A stretch of DNA of 64,000 nucleotides. Source: Xanthobacteraceae bacterium (lineage in GTDB: Bacteria; Pseudomonadota; Alphaproteobacteria; Rhizobiales; Xanthobacteraceae). Below the pieces are notes generated by a model. It saw only the letters and a program-made list of their open reading frames with translations. It was not told where the DNA came from and did not search any database. Position 1 is the stretch's first letter. Every line of letters starts with the position of its first letter. Where the stretch lies: the NCBI GenBank assembly GCA_004297465.1, contig SCUB01000001.1:434001-498000 (forward strand), in the 5' to 3' direction. Both the position numbers and the translations under genes were made by a program. Shown here piece by piece: positions 41,034-51,687 of the stretch.

Positions 41034-42986
41034 TCAGTTGTTGGCGGCGCCGCCGGTGGCCTGGATGAAAGCGGTCTGGTTGATGCTGGTGCCGATGTCG
41101 CTCTGGACCTGCGCCACGTATTCACCCAGCACCTCGTCGGTCAGCGCCCGCTTGAGGTTCTCCGTCGCGGTCTTGGCCTCGCGGGATTCGAGATCGACCG
41201 GCGGCACGACGATGTCGGTGACGCGGAGTACGAACCGCTCGGTGGCCTTCGCCCCCTGCACGTCGGCGGCGGCATCCTTGGCGGCCTTGAACGCGGCATC
41301 GACGACGCTCTCGGGGATGTTCTGCGGGGCGCTGCCGCCTCGCTTGAGGCCGGAAGCGGTCTCGACCTTGAGCCCGTCGGCCATGGCAAGCTCGCCGAGC
41401 CTGGCGCCGCCGGCAAGCTTCTTCGTCATCTCCTCGGCCTTGGCGCGCAGCCGTTGGCCGACCTGATCGTCATGCCAGCGCGCCATGACCTGGTCCTTGA
41501 CCTCGTCGAGCGCGCGCTCGCGCGACGGGGTCACCCCCAGCACCTCGAACCAGACATAGCCGTTGCGCAGCTGCAAGGGATCGTTCTCGACGCCGACGTC
41601 GCTGGCGAAGGCCGGCGCCATCACATCGATGCCGGCGGGCAGGCCCGCGACCGGCTTGCCGTCGGGACCGCGGCCCGAGCGGTCGGCCGCCTCGATGACC
41701 ACCGCCTTGAGGCCGAGCTTCTGGGCAGCATCCGCGATCGCAATGCCGCCGCCGCGCTCGTCCTCCATCTTGTTGTGGAGATCCTGGATGGTGCCGCGTG
41801 CGCGCTCGCCGGCGATCTCGCGCTTGATGGCGTCGGCCATGCTCTCATAGGTCGGCTTGCTGCCGGGCTCGATCTTCGTGACGCGCACGAGCACGGTGCC
41901 GAAGCGGCCGGCGACCGGCTGGCTGACCTCGTTGAGGCCGAGCGCGAAGGCGGCGTCGGCTACCGCGGAATCGACGATGCCGGACTTGGCAACGAGTCCG
42001 AGATTGGTATCGGACGGCTTGAGGTTGCGCTCCTTGGCGAGGTCGTCGAACGACAGCCCGCCGGAGAGCCGCTCGTTGGAGACGTCATCGGATGACCGCC
42101 CGCCGGAAATGCGCGCGCGCGCGGCGCGCGCCTCATCCATGGACGGGAACACGATCTGCTCCACCTCGCGCCGCTCCGGCGTGGTGAATCGCTCCTGCCG
42201 CTCGGCGAACGCCTTTTTGGTGTCCTCGTCCGACACCGTGTTCCATTTGGCGATCTCGTCGGGAATCGCGGTCACGACGGCGATCTTGCGGTATTCGGGC
42301 GCGCGGAACAGCGGCTTGCGATCCTCGAAGAAGCGCGCCAGCGCCTCCGGCCCCGGGTCCTCGATGGCGCCGGCCTGGGCGGTATCGAGATGGACGAACT
42401 CGATCGCGCGCTGCTCGCTCTGGAGCCGCAGCAGCGCCTCGACCAGGGTCCTGGACGGGCTGGCGGCGCCAGCGATCGTGCCCGTGATCTGGCGGCGCAG
42501 CGACAGGCGGCGCTGCTCGCTCACATAGCGCTGCTCGGAATAGCCGGCCTGACGGATGAGCTGGGTGAAGCGCGACGGATCGAAGGTGCCGGTGATGCCG
42601 CGGAAGTTCGGATCCTGCATGATGGAGTTCGACACCGCGGCGTCGGTGATGCCCAGTCCCATGCGGCGGACGTTCTCATCGAGCGCGGCTTCGGCGACGA
42701 CCTGCGCCAGCACCTGGCGGTCGAGGCCGAAGGCGCGCGCCTGTTCGCTGTTGAGCGGCCGGCCGAGCTGGCGGCCGATCTGCTGCAGCCGCTCGGTATA
42801 GGTCTGGCGGAACTGCTCGACGCTGATCTCGGTGCGGCCGATGCGCGCCAGCGTCGATTGGCCGAAGCCGCGGAAGATGTCGGCGATGCCCCAGACGCCG
42901 AAGCTGATGATCAGCACGCCCATGACCGTGCCCATGATGGCCTTGCCGAGCCAGTTGGATGAGGCTTTGCGGATTCCCCGGAGCAT
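41034..42986 (-). CDS. ppiD: SurA N-terminal / PpiD-type peptidyl-prolyl isomerase
   Basis: A 650-residue periplasmic folding factor anchored by one N-terminal membrane helix (about residues 15-37, AIMGTVMGVLIISFGVWGIA). A SurA-like chaperone domain covers roughly 40-210. A parvulin isomerase domain starts near 265 (REVEQIVFP) and ends near 370, followed by a second parvulin-like region and a C-terminal chaperone part. Inside the parvulin domain, ISGGRSSDDVSNER is followed directly by LSGGLSFDDLAKER, which looks like an in-frame duplication. It probably assists outer membrane protein folding along with BamA. It is divergent from tpiA. Confidence 0.9.
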   Translation of the reverse strand: MLRGIRKASSNWLGKAIMGTVMGVLIISFGVWGIADIFRGFGQSTLARIGRTEISVEQFRQTYTERLQQIGRQLGRPLNSEQARAFGLDRQVLAQVVAEAALDENVRRMGLGITDAAVSNSIMQDPNFRGITGTFDPSRFTQLIRQAGYSEQRYVSEQRRLSLRRQITGTIAGAASPSRTLVEALLRLQSEQRAIEFVHLDTAQAGAIEDPGPEALARFFEDRKPLFRAPEYRKIAVVTAIPDEIAKWNTVSDEDTKKAFAERQERFTTPERREVEQIVFPSMDEARAARARISGGRSSDDVSNERLSGGLSFDDLAKERNLKPSDTNLGLVAKSGIVDSAVADAAFALGLNEVSQPVAGRFGTVLVRVTKIEPGSKPTYESMADAIKREIAGERARGTIQDLHNKMEDERGGGIAIADAAQKLGLKAVVIEAADRSGRGPDGKPVAGLPAGIDVMAPAFASDVGVENDPLQLRNGYVWFEVLGVTPSRERALDEVKDQVMARWHDDQVGQRLRAKAEEMTKKLAGGARLGELAMADGLKVETASGLKRGGSAPQNIPESVVDAAFKAAKDAAADVQGAKATERFVLRVTDIVVPPVDLESREAKTATENLKRALTDEVLGEYVAQVQSDIGTSINQTAFIQATGGAANN

Positions 42987-43253
42987 GAGGGTCAGACGCC
43001 TTTGCTGATGGAGTGAAAAACGGCCTGCCGGATGTGCGGGAAAATCGCGGCGCGCACAAGCCGAATGGCGGGAAAAAGCTTAAGACAGGAAAAAGATCAT
43101 AAAATGGCCCGAAGGCCGCCGCAACCCGCGCCTCTGGGGAGAGGGCGGCCGGATGCACTGGCGCGCCGGCGCTCCCTCTGCTACGCGCAATGCCGATATA
43201 ACCCCATCCCGTTGCGGAAATTCTTCCGCGCCTCACCATAAAAGAGTTCTCCG

Positions 43254-44015
43254 ATGCCGACGACCGCGTCGCGCCCGCTGATCGCGGGCAACTGGAAAAT
43301 GAACGGCCTGACGGCTTCCATCGCCGAACTCGAGGCCATGATCGCCGGCGCCGGTCCCCTTGCCGGGCGCGTCGACCTGCTGGTCTGCCCGCCGGCCACG
43401 CTGGTGGCGGCGTTCGCGGCGCGCGCCGGGAGCGCGGCGGTCGCGATCGGCGCCCAGGATTGCCATGCCAAGGCTTCCGGTGCCCATACTGGCGACCTGT
43501 CGGCCGAGATGCTCAAGGATGCCGGCGCGCGTTTCGTCATCGTCGGCCATTCGGAACGCCGCGCCGATCACGGCGAAACCGATATGACGGTGCGCGCCAA
43601 GGCGGAAGCCGCGCGCCGCGCCGGCCTTGTCGCCATCGTCTGCGTCGGCGAAACGCGGAGCCAGCGTGACGCCGGCAAGACCCTCGACGTGATCGCCGGC
43701 CAGCTCGCCGGCTCGCTCCCCGACGGCGCCACCGCCGAAAACCTCGTGGTGGCCTACGAGCCGGTGTGGGCGATCGGCACCGGCCTGACCCCGACCACGG
43801 CCGACGTCGCCGCGGTCCATGCCTCGATCCGGGCCGCGCTCGCCAAACGCTTCCCCGGCGAAGGCGAGGCGATCCGCATCCTCTATGGTGGTTCGGTGAA
43901 GCCCTCGAATGCCGCCGAGCTGATGGCGGTGCCGCATGTCAACGGCGCGCTGGTCGGTGGCGCCAGCCTCAAGGCGGCCGACTTCCTGGCCATCGCCGCT
44001 GCCTGCCGAGCCTAG
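43254..44015 (+). CDS. tpiA: Triosephosphate isomerase
   Basis: Glycolytic isomerase, 253 residues. The catalytic Lys is in [10 protein letters not shown] near residue 15, the catalytic His in [10 protein letters not shown] near 97, and the Glu in [13 protein letters not shown] near 168. The phosphate loop is LYGGSVKP near 209. It is divergent from ppiD, with a 267-base promoter-bearing spacer that holds an A-rich segment with two GGAAAAAG copies near 43070-43100. Confidence 0.96.
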   Translation: MPTTASRPLIAGNWKMNGLTASIAELEAMIAGAGPLAGRVDLLVCPPATLVAAFAARAGSAAVAIGAQDCHAKASGAHTGDLSAEMLKDAGARFVIVGHSERRADHGETDMTVRAKAEAARRAGLVAIVCVGETRSQRDAGKTLDVIAGQLAGSLPDGATAENLVVAYEPVWAIGTGLTPTTADVAAVHASIRAALAKRFPGEGEAIRILYGGSVKPSNAAELMAVPHVNGALVGGASLKAADFLAIAAACRA

Positions 44016-44077
44016 CCCCCACTTCGTCTTTGCCGGCTGTAAACTTGACCCGGCAATCCAGCTTGTAAAAAAGATGG

Positions 44078-44100
44078 ATGCGCGGGTCGAGCCCGCGCAT
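44078..44100. repeat. Palindromic intergenic element after tpiA
   Basis: ATGCGCGGG-TCGAG-CCCGCGCAT is a perfect 9-bp stem. Together with flanking text (AAGATGG before, GACGAGG after) it matches the palindromic intergenic element that I recall as very common in Bradyrhizobium-type genomes. No second copy was noticed in this window. It may double as the tpiA terminator. The rest of 44016-44156 holds no gene. Confidence 0.5.
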
Positions 44101-44156
44101 GACGAGGGAGAGACTTCGTCATAGCAAGGCTTGATCCCTCACTTTGTCAGGGCGGC

Positions 44157-44336
44157 CTAGCAGCAGGGCGGCAGGATCGGTTCGGGCCTTACCGGCGCGG
44201 CCGCCTGCGGTGCGCCGGGGGCGGCCTGTCCCTTTTCCCGGCCGGCGGCTTCGTCGCGCGCGGCCGCCCGCCACTGACGCAGGCGGGCCAGCAGGCGGCG
44301 CAACGTGGGCTTGCGAGGGGCGCGGGTCTGGCTCAT
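44157..44336 (-). CDS. Small basic hypothetical protein
   Basis: A 59-residue frame starting MSQTRAPRKPTLRRLLARLR, with an Arg-rich amphipathic helix, an Ala/Gly/Pro-rich linker and a Cys-Cys C-terminus. It begins at 44336; a longer in-frame start at 44405 gives 82 residues. No family is recognised. It is antisense in orientation to tpiA and secG. The case rests on length and on the coherent basic N-terminus only, so it could be spurious. Confidence 0.35.
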   Translation of the reverse strand: MSQTRAPRKPTLRRLLARLRQWRAAARDEAAGREKGQAAPGAPQAAAPVRPEPILPPCC

Positions 44337-44624
44337 GCAGGCACATCCTGATCGTCGCCGGTAGGTTTCCCTGCCTGGGCATACCCCCGCATTGACAGAA
44401 ATCAAGTTTTCCAGGGCTACATTTTTCCCGGGCTAAAAGAAGGAAAAATAAGCAATTCAAACAATGGGGGTGGCGGCGGTGGAAATCGCTGTCCGGATCG
44501 TGTAGAGACGCCAGCGAAACAACGGATATGGCGTTCGGCGCGAAGCCCCGCGAGATGGACGAAGCCTTGCCGCCCTTCAGGGGCGCGGCCCATGCCGGAC
44601 CAGACAGAAACGGAACTTGCACCG

Positions 44625-44993
44625 ATGCAAACGGTCCTCATCGTCATCCACCTCATGATCGTGACCGCCCTGATCGGGGTCGTGCTGCTGCAGCGGTCGG
44701 AAGGCGGCGGCCTGGGCGCCGGGGGTGGCGGCGGTGGCGGTGGCTTCCTCAGCAGCCGCGGCACCGCCAACATGCTGACACGCACCACAGCGTTCCTTGC
44801 GGTCGGGTTCTTCGTCACCAGCCTTGTGCTGTCGTGGATGGCCGGATTCGAACGCAAGCCGGCTTCGATCATCAACGCGCCGGCGCCGGCCTCGCAACAG
44901 GCTCCCGCCGGCGACAACGGCCGCAACCTGCTCGATACGCTGCGCGGCCAGGACCAGGCTCCGGCGACGCCACAGGTGCCGCGCTCGCAGTGA
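44625..44993 (+). CDS. secG: Preprotein translocase subunit SecG
   Basis: Small accessory subunit of the SecYEG channel, 122 residues from the ATG at 44625. Two membrane helices (about residues 2-22 and 54-76) flank the conserved loop VVLLQRSEGGGLGAGG, here extended into an unbroken run of glycines, then FLSSRGTANMLTRTTAFLA. The C-terminus is a Pro/Ala/Gln-rich cytoplasmic tail. An in-frame ATG at 44592 would add eleven residues before the usual MQTVLIVIHLM start; neither has a strong ribosome binding site. Confidence 0.9.
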   Translation: MQTVLIVIHLMIVTALIGVVLLQRSEGGGLGAGGGGGGGGFLSSRGTANMLTRTTAFLAVGFFVTSLVLSWMAGFERKPASIINAPAPASQQAPAGDNGRNLLDTLRGQDQAPATPQVPRSQ

Positions 44994-45071
44994 ACGCAAC
45001 CTACGGCGTTCTTCCGACCAGTCTTCTGAAGCCTCCGCCCTATCCGCAGGGCGCGTGATCAGCGCGAGCCT

Positions 45072-45950
45072 ATGAAGCCGATTTTTTTCGTTCACGAGGG
45101 TCGGCAATCCTATTTTCGGGAATGCGTGCGCGCGGCGGCGCGCTTTGCCCATGTCCAGGTGCTCGATTACGGGCAGCTTGCGCGGTGCGCCGACTTTGCC
45201 ACGCTGCGCGGCGTCTATGTGCACCTGTCCGGCAAGCCGCAGCGCTACGAACTCGACTGGTGTCTCGGCCGCTACTTCCTGCTGCGCGATCATTTCCATC
45301 GCGAGGACATTGATGGCGGCTGGCTGCTCGACAGCGATTTCCTGTTGCTGGCGCCGTTGCCGGAAAGCACGGCGCTGCCTCCCGGCACGCGGTGCGCGCT
45401 GTCGTTTTCGCCGCTCGAAAATCCGCTCGAACAGCATGCCTCGAGCCATTGCGCCTATTGGACGCGCGAAGCGCTGGAATCGTTCTGCGCCTTCATTCTG
45501 ATGATCTACCGCGACAATTCCGCGTCGCTGGTTACGCTCGATAAAGAGCGCCGCGCGGCAGGCATCCGCAGCGCCATCAGCGACATGATCCTGCTCGGCC
45601 TGTGGGCGCGCGGGGCGGAGCGTGTGTTCGACCTGTTCGATTTTGTCGGGGCCGGCCTGATCGACCATAATTTGCGCATGGACATGCAGCCGCGCGGCAC
45701 CCGTCTCAGGATGATGTTCGGCGCCAAGAAGCTCATACAGCGTCACGGCCGGGTGTTCGCGACCGCCTCCGACGGCCAGTTGATCGCGGTGTGCGGGCTG
45801 CATTTCCAGGGCGGCGCCAAGATGCTGATGGCGGACGTGGCGGCCGGACGCTGGCTCGCCTTCACCGCCAAGGCGGCGGCCCGCGCCGGCTACGACTGGC
45901 TGCGGCTGCGCCTGCGCAAGCTAAAGAAGAAGTTCAACGTATCACCCTAA
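45072..45950 (+). CDS. Putative glycosyltransferase-like protein
   Basis: A 292-residue protein without signal peptide. It starts MKPIFFVHEGRQSYF, followed near residues 58-90 by a segment (ELDWCLGRYFLLRDHF, then WLLDSDFLLLAPL) that resembles uncharacterised GT-A-type sugar transferases, where the DSD would be the metal and nucleotide-sugar motif. The C-terminus is basic and may touch the membrane (RLRLRKLKKKFNV). It lies between secG and pyrG, which are usually adjacent in this group, so it looks like an insertion. Family assignment comes from pattern recall only; substrate and role are unknown. Confidence 0.55.
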   Translation: MKPIFFVHEGRQSYFRECVRAAARFAHVQVLDYGQLARCADFATLRGVYVHLSGKPQRYELDWCLGRYFLLRDHFHREDIDGGWLLDSDFLLLAPLPESTALPPGTRCALSFSPLENPLEQHASSHCAYWTREALESFCAFILMIYRDNSASLVTLDKERRAAGIRSAISDMILLGLWARGAERVFDLFDFVGAGLIDHNLRMDMQPRGTRLRMMFGAKKLIQRHGRVFATASDGQLIAVCGLHFQGGAKMLMADVAAGRWLAFTAKAAARAGYDWLRLRLRKLKKKFNVSP

Positions 45951-45974
45951 TAAATTGAAATCCTGGGAGAGTAC

Positions 45975-47710
<1,736 letters not shown>

Positions 47711-47721
47711 GGCATCTTGCG

Positions 47722-48594
47722 ATGTCCCGTGGTCTTGACCATGCCGTGCATGCGGTGCGCGACCTCGACCGGGGCGCGGAACTCTATCGCCGCCTGGGCT
47801 TCACGGTCGGCGCGCGCAACCGCCATCCCTGGGGCACGCACAACCACATCGTGCAGGTGGCGGGCGGCTTCATCGAGATCCTGACGCTGGCCGAGCCGGA
47901 ACGGCTTGGGGCCGACGGACTGTCGCGTGAGTTCGGCGTCTTCCACCAAAACTTTCTCGCGCGCGGCGAGGGGTTGTCGTTCCTCGTGCTTGAAAGCGCC
48001 GATGCGGCCGCCGACGCCGCGGCGTTCGCGCGCGAGGGCATCGCCTGTTCGCCGGTGCTGGATTTTTCGCGCGAGGCGACCCGCGCCGACGGCACGGGCG
48101 TGACGGTGGGATTTTCGCTGGCGCTGGCGCGCGATCCGCTGTCGCCGGCGGTCGGCTTCGCGGCGTGCCGCCAGCTCAAGCCGGAGAACTTCTGGAACGC
48201 GGCGCTGCAATCCCACGCCAACACCGCTTGCGGCCTCGCTGGCGCGGTGCTGATCGCGGAGAACCCGACCGACCATCACGCCTTCCTGTCGTCGTTCAGC
48301 GGCGTGCGCGCGCTGCATGCGACGTCGAGCGGGGTCAGCGCCGTGACCGCGCGCGGCGCGATCGAGATCATGGACCCGACCGCGTTCCGCGATCATTTCG
48401 GCGTTGCCCACGATGTGGTCGGGGCGGGCCTGCGCTTTGCCGCGCTGCGCATCGGCGTCGCCGATCCGGCACGGGCCGCGGCCTGTTTCGCGGCGGGCGG
48501 CATCGAGGCGGCGAACCAGCGCGGCCGCCTGGTGGTCGCGCCGTCGATTGCGCTTGGTGCAACGCTGGTATTCGAGCAGGCTACCGGCGGTTGA
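47722..48594 (+). CDS. VOC / glyoxalase-like domain protein
   Basis: A 290-residue protein with two vicinal-oxygen-chelate modules. The first starts LDHAVHAVRDLDRGAELYRRLGF and has NRHPWGTHNHIVQV; the second is less conserved. It resembles the Glyoxalase_3 (PF13468) family. Its substrate is unknown. It is placed between pyrG and kdsA, as in other Rhizobiales. The start ATG 47722 is 11 bases after pyrG; the frame is open inside pyrG but without similarity. Confidence 0.8.
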   Translation: MSRGLDHAVHAVRDLDRGAELYRRLGFTVGARNRHPWGTHNHIVQVAGGFIEILTLAEPERLGADGLSREFGVFHQNFLARGEGLSFLVLESADAAADAAAFAREGIACSPVLDFSREATRADGTGVTVGFSLALARDPLSPAVGFAACRQLKPENFWNAALQSHANTACGLAGAVLIAENPTDHHAFLSSFSGVRALHATSSGVSAVTARGAIEIMDPTAFRDHFGVAHDVVGAGLRFAALRIGVADPARAAACFAAGGIEAANQRGRLVVAPSIALGATLVFEQATGG

Positions 48595-48648
48595 CCGTGC
48601 CCGTCGCCGCCGTGCATGGTGACGCGAAAGGGGCCCCGTTTGACATCG

Positions 48649-49503
48649 ATGCCATCCACCACACCCATCGCCGCCAACGCGGTCGTTGCCGCAGGCGACG
48701 TGCGCTTCGGCAATGACCTGCCGCTGGCGCTGATCGCGGGGCCGTGCCAGCTCGAAAGCCGCGACCACGCGATCGAGGTCGCCTCGGCGCTCAAGGAGAT
48801 CGCGGCGCGGGTCGGCGTCGGCCTTGTGTTCAAGACCAGCTTCGACAAGGCCAACCGCACCTCGGCCGGGGCGCAACGCGGCATCGGACTCGATGCGGCG
48901 CTGCCGGTGTTTGCCGAGATCCGCTCCCGGCTCGGGCTGCCGGTGCTCACCGACGTTCACGAGGCCGAGCAGTGCGCGCGCGCGGCTGAAGCGGTCGACG
49001 TGCTGCAGATCCCGGCCTTCCTGTGCCGCCAGACCGATCTCCTGCTGGCGGCGGCGGCGACCGGAAAGGTCGTCAACGTCAAGAAGGGCCAGTTCCTCGC
49101 GCCGTGGGACATGGCCAATGTCGTCGCCAAGCTGACGGGTGCGGGCAACAGCAACGTGCTGGTGACCGAGCGCGGCGCCTCGTTCGGCTACAACACGCTG
49201 ATCTCCGACATGCGCGCGCTGCCGATTCTGGCGCGCACCACCGGCGCGCCGGTGATCTTCGACGCCACCCATTCGGTGCAGCAGCCCGGCGGCAGGGGCA
49301 CCGCCTCGGGCGGCGAGCGCGAGTTCGTGCCGGTGCTGGCGCGCGCCGCGGTCGCGGTCGGCGTCGCCGGCGTGTTCATCGAGACCCATCCCGATCCCGA
49401 CCGCGCGCCTTCCGATGGTCCCAACATGGTGCCGCTGGCCGCGATGGAGCCGCTGTTGCGGACCCTGGCCGCGTTCGACGCGCTGGCCAAGGGCCGGGGC
49501 TAG
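48649..49503 (+). CDS. kdsA: 3-deoxy-8-phosphooctulonate synthase
   Basis: Makes KDO 8-phosphate from arabinose 5-phosphate and PEP for the lipopolysaccharide inner core; 284 residues. Motifs are LIAGPCQLESRDHA near residue 32, FKTSFDKANRTS near 63, LTDVHE near 103, IPAFLCRQTDLL near 122, VNVKKGQFLAPWDM and FDATHSVQQPGG near 205. The start is uncertain: ATG 48649 gives a short leader, TTG 48640 and ATG 48616 are possible. It links with the lpx genes in building LPS. Confidence 0.94.
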   Translation: MPSTTPIAANAVVAAGDVRFGNDLPLALIAGPCQLESRDHAIEVASALKEIAARVGVGLVFKTSFDKANRTSAGAQRGIGLDAALPVFAEIRSRLGLPVLTDVHEAEQCARAAEAVDVLQIPAFLCRQTDLLLAAAATGKVVNVKKGQFLAPWDMANVVAKLTGAGNSNVLVTERGASFGYNTLISDMRALPILARTTGAPVIFDATHSVQQPGGRGTASGGEREFVPVLARAAVAVGVAGVFIETHPDPDRAPSDGPNMVPLAAMEPLLRTLAAFDALAKGRG

Positions 49504-49577
49504 GGCACGGTGGATCAGACTCCGCGCTTCGTCCCTCCACGTTAGTTCTCCTTTTCCGCTCCAACGTCCGGATTTTC

Positions 49578-50756
49578 ATGTCCAAGACTCTGACCGCCAT
49601 TCTGACCACCGTCTCGGTCTGCACGTTCGCCGCCTCTCTCTCGATCCGCGCGCTCGATCCGGTGCTGCTGCAGATCGCCGGTGACTTCACCGTGAACATC
49701 CAAACCGCCGCGATGCTGTCGTCGGCGTTCGCCTTCACCTATGCGGCGGTACAGCCGGCGATGGGCGCCACCGCCGACATGCTTGGCAAGACGCGGCTGA
49801 TCACGTTCTGCCTCGCCGTCCTGGTCGGCGGCATGGTTCTCGGCGCGCTGGCGCCGAGCTTCCAGATGCTGATGGTGTCCCGCATCGTCTGCGGAGCCTC
49901 GGCCGGCGGCGTGTTTCCGATCGCGCTGGCGTTCACCGGCGATCTCGTGCCGGTGCAGGAGCGTCAGGTGGCGATCGGACGCCTGATCGGCGCGGCGATG
50001 GGCGGCAATCTGTGCGGGGCCGCCGTCGGCGGGGTGATCGGCGAATACGGCAACTGGCGCGGCGTGTTCATGGTGCTGGCAGCGGTGGTGCTGGCGAGCT
50101 TCATCGCCGCACTGCTGGTGTTCCGCGGGCTCAAGCGGCCCGACACTCCCAAGCCCGACCTGCGCACGCTCAAGGCCGGCTACGCCTCGATCTTCGCCAA
50201 CCCCAACGCCATGATCTGCTTTTCGGCGGTGTGCATCGAGGGCATCCTGATCTTCGGCCTGTTGCCGTTCATCGCGGCGCTGCTCGCCGGCTGGGGCGAG
50301 CCGCGCCTGTCGATCGCCGGCATCGTCATCGGCGGCTTCGCGTTCGGCGGCGTGATCTATTCGGTCATCGTCGCGCGGCTGCTGCCGCTCCTCGGCGAGC
50401 GCGGCATGATGATCGGCGGCGGCGTGGTGATGGCGGCTCAGCTTGCCGCTGTTGCGTTCGGGCTGTCATGGCCGGTGATGCTGATGCTGTTCGTGCTGCT
50501 CGGCATCGGCTTTTACATGCTGCACGGCTCGATCCAGCTTTACGCCACCGAGTTGTCGACGCAGGCGCGCGCCTCGGCGGTGGCGCTGCATGCGTTCTCG
50601 TTCTTCGTCGGCCACGCGCTGGGGCCGGTTGCCTACGGCTTCAGCCTGCCGCATCTGGGCACCGTGGCGACGCTGCTCGGCGCCGCCATCGCCGTGGCGC
50701 TGCTGGGGCTGGCGTGCGCGCTGCTCTTGCGGCCGCGCGTCGCGGAGCCGGTCTAG
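49578..50756 (+). CDS. MFS transporter
   Basis: A 392-residue major facilitator with about twelve membrane helices in the inner membrane. The loop between helices 2 and 3 has GATADMLGKTRLITFCLAV, an MFS motif A variant. A second half begins near residue 205. It resembles proteobacterial efflux proteins related to drug or sugar efflux (DHA1-like), but substrate cannot be read from the sequence. The upstream spacer from kdsA is 74 bases. It is convergent with queF, the stops being one base apart. Confidence 0.82.
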   Translation: MSKTLTAILTTVSVCTFAASLSIRALDPVLLQIAGDFTVNIQTAAMLSSAFAFTYAAVQPAMGATADMLGKTRLITFCLAVLVGGMVLGALAPSFQMLMVSRIVCGASAGGVFPIALAFTGDLVPVQERQVAIGRLIGAAMGGNLCGAAVGGVIGEYGNWRGVFMVLAAVVLASFIAALLVFRGLKRPDTPKPDLRTLKAGYASIFANPNAMICFSAVCIEGILIFGLLPFIAALLAGWGEPRLSIAGIVIGGFAFGGVIYSVIVARLLPLLGERGMMIGGGVVMAAQLAAVAFGLSWPVMLMLFVLLGIGFYMLHGSIQLYATELSTQARASAVALHAFSFFVGHALGPVAYGFSLPHLGTVATLLGAAIAVALLGLACALLLRPRVAEPV

Positions 50757-50757
50757 C

Positions 50758-51210
50758 CTAACCGCGTCCGCGATAGGGCGACACGCCCTGGTCCGGCACC
50801 CAGACATCCTTGGGCAGCCGTCCGGTCTGCCAGAACACGTCGATCGGGATGCCGCCGCGCGGATACCAGTAGCCGCCGATGCGCAGCCATTTCGGCTTGA
50901 TGAGCGTGGCAAGGCGCTGGCCGACGCTGATGGTGCAGTCCTCGTGGAAGCCGCCATGGTTGCGGAAGCTGGCGAGATAGAGTTTCAGCGACTTCGATTC
51001 GACCAGCCAGCGCCCCGGCACGTAGTCGATCACCAGATGGGCGAAATCCGGCTGGCCGGTGATCGGGCACAGCGTCGTGAATTCCGGCGCGGTGAAACGG
51101 GCGAGATAATTGGTTTCGGGATGCGGATTGGGCACGCGGTCGAGTTGGGCGCGTGCCGGAGAGGCCGGCAACGCCGCCGGACGGCCGAGCTGGAGCGGTT
51201 TGCGAGCCAT
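50758..51210 (-). CDS. queF: NADPH-dependent 7-cyano-7-deazaguanine reductase
   Basis: Reduces preQ0 to preQ1 in queuosine synthesis; 150 residues, the short unimodular YkvM type. The nucleophile is Cys48 in [13 protein letters not shown], with Asp55; the QueF motif [20 protein letters not shown] spans residues 71-90. I chose the start at 51210 ([10 protein letters not shown]), which follows AGGATGCCTCC; the frame opens upstream without similarity. Confidence 0.95.
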   Translation of the reverse strand: MARKPLQLGRPAALPASPARAQLDRVPNPHPETNYLARFTAPEFTTLCPITGQPDFAHLVIDYVPGRWLVESKSLKLYLASFRNHGGFHEDCTISVGQRLATLIKPKWLRIGGYWYPRGGIPIDVFWQTGRLPKDVWVPDQGVSPYRGRG

Positions 51211-51320
51211 GGAGGCATCCTTTGGCAAACTTGGACAGGTTCCGGAAACGGCTCTAGGCACTTTCGGGATGGCCGGCAACCGGATAGTTTCGGCCGCCTT
51301 CGGGCACTGAGGAGAAAGCG

Positions 51321-51674
51321 ATGAGGCGCGGAACCGTCCTGTTTGCATGCGCCATGCTTCTCGCCGGCCTTGTCCCTTCGTGGGCGCATTCCGTGCTGCG
51401 CCGCTCCAGTCCGGCGGACGGCGCGGTGCTCGCTCAGCCGCCCGCAGAAATCCGCCTGACCTTCAACGAGGCCATCGAGACGCGGTTCTCGGTGGTCGAG
51501 GTCAGCGGTCCGGGCGGCAAGGTCGCGGCCGGCGCGCTGCGCGCCGACAAACAGAACGAGATCGCGGTCGGGCTGCCGGCCTTGCCGCCGGGCCGCTATG
51601 ACGTGCGCTGGCGCGTCATCTCGGTGGATTCGCACAAGGTGCAGGGCCGGCTGTTTTTCGAGGTCCGCCCATGA
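51321..51674 (+). CDS. copC: CopC/YobA-type copper resistance protein
   Basis: A 117-residue periplasmic protein. A signal peptide ends at SWAHS, so the mature protein begins with His, the usual Cu(II) ligand. The CopC fold shows [22 protein letters not shown] split into its two strands, and [21 protein letters not shown] with the second His. Met-rich Cu(I) site residues are missing, so it is a Cu(II)-only type. GAGGAGAAAGCG precedes the ATG. It is paired with copD. Confidence 0.9.
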   Translation: MRRGTVLFACAMLLAGLVPSWAHSVLRRSSPADGAVLAQPPAEIRLTFNEAIETRFSVVEVSGPGGKVAAGALRADKQNEIAVGLPALPPGRYDVRWRVISVDSHKVQGRLFFEVRP

Positions 51675-51687
51675 TCGATATCCGCCC

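Noticed and set aside
44466-44737. A 17-base identical word GGGGGTGGCGGCGGTGG upstream of secG and inside it
   Set aside because: It is low-complexity Gly-codon sequence and most likely coincidental rather than a functional repeat.
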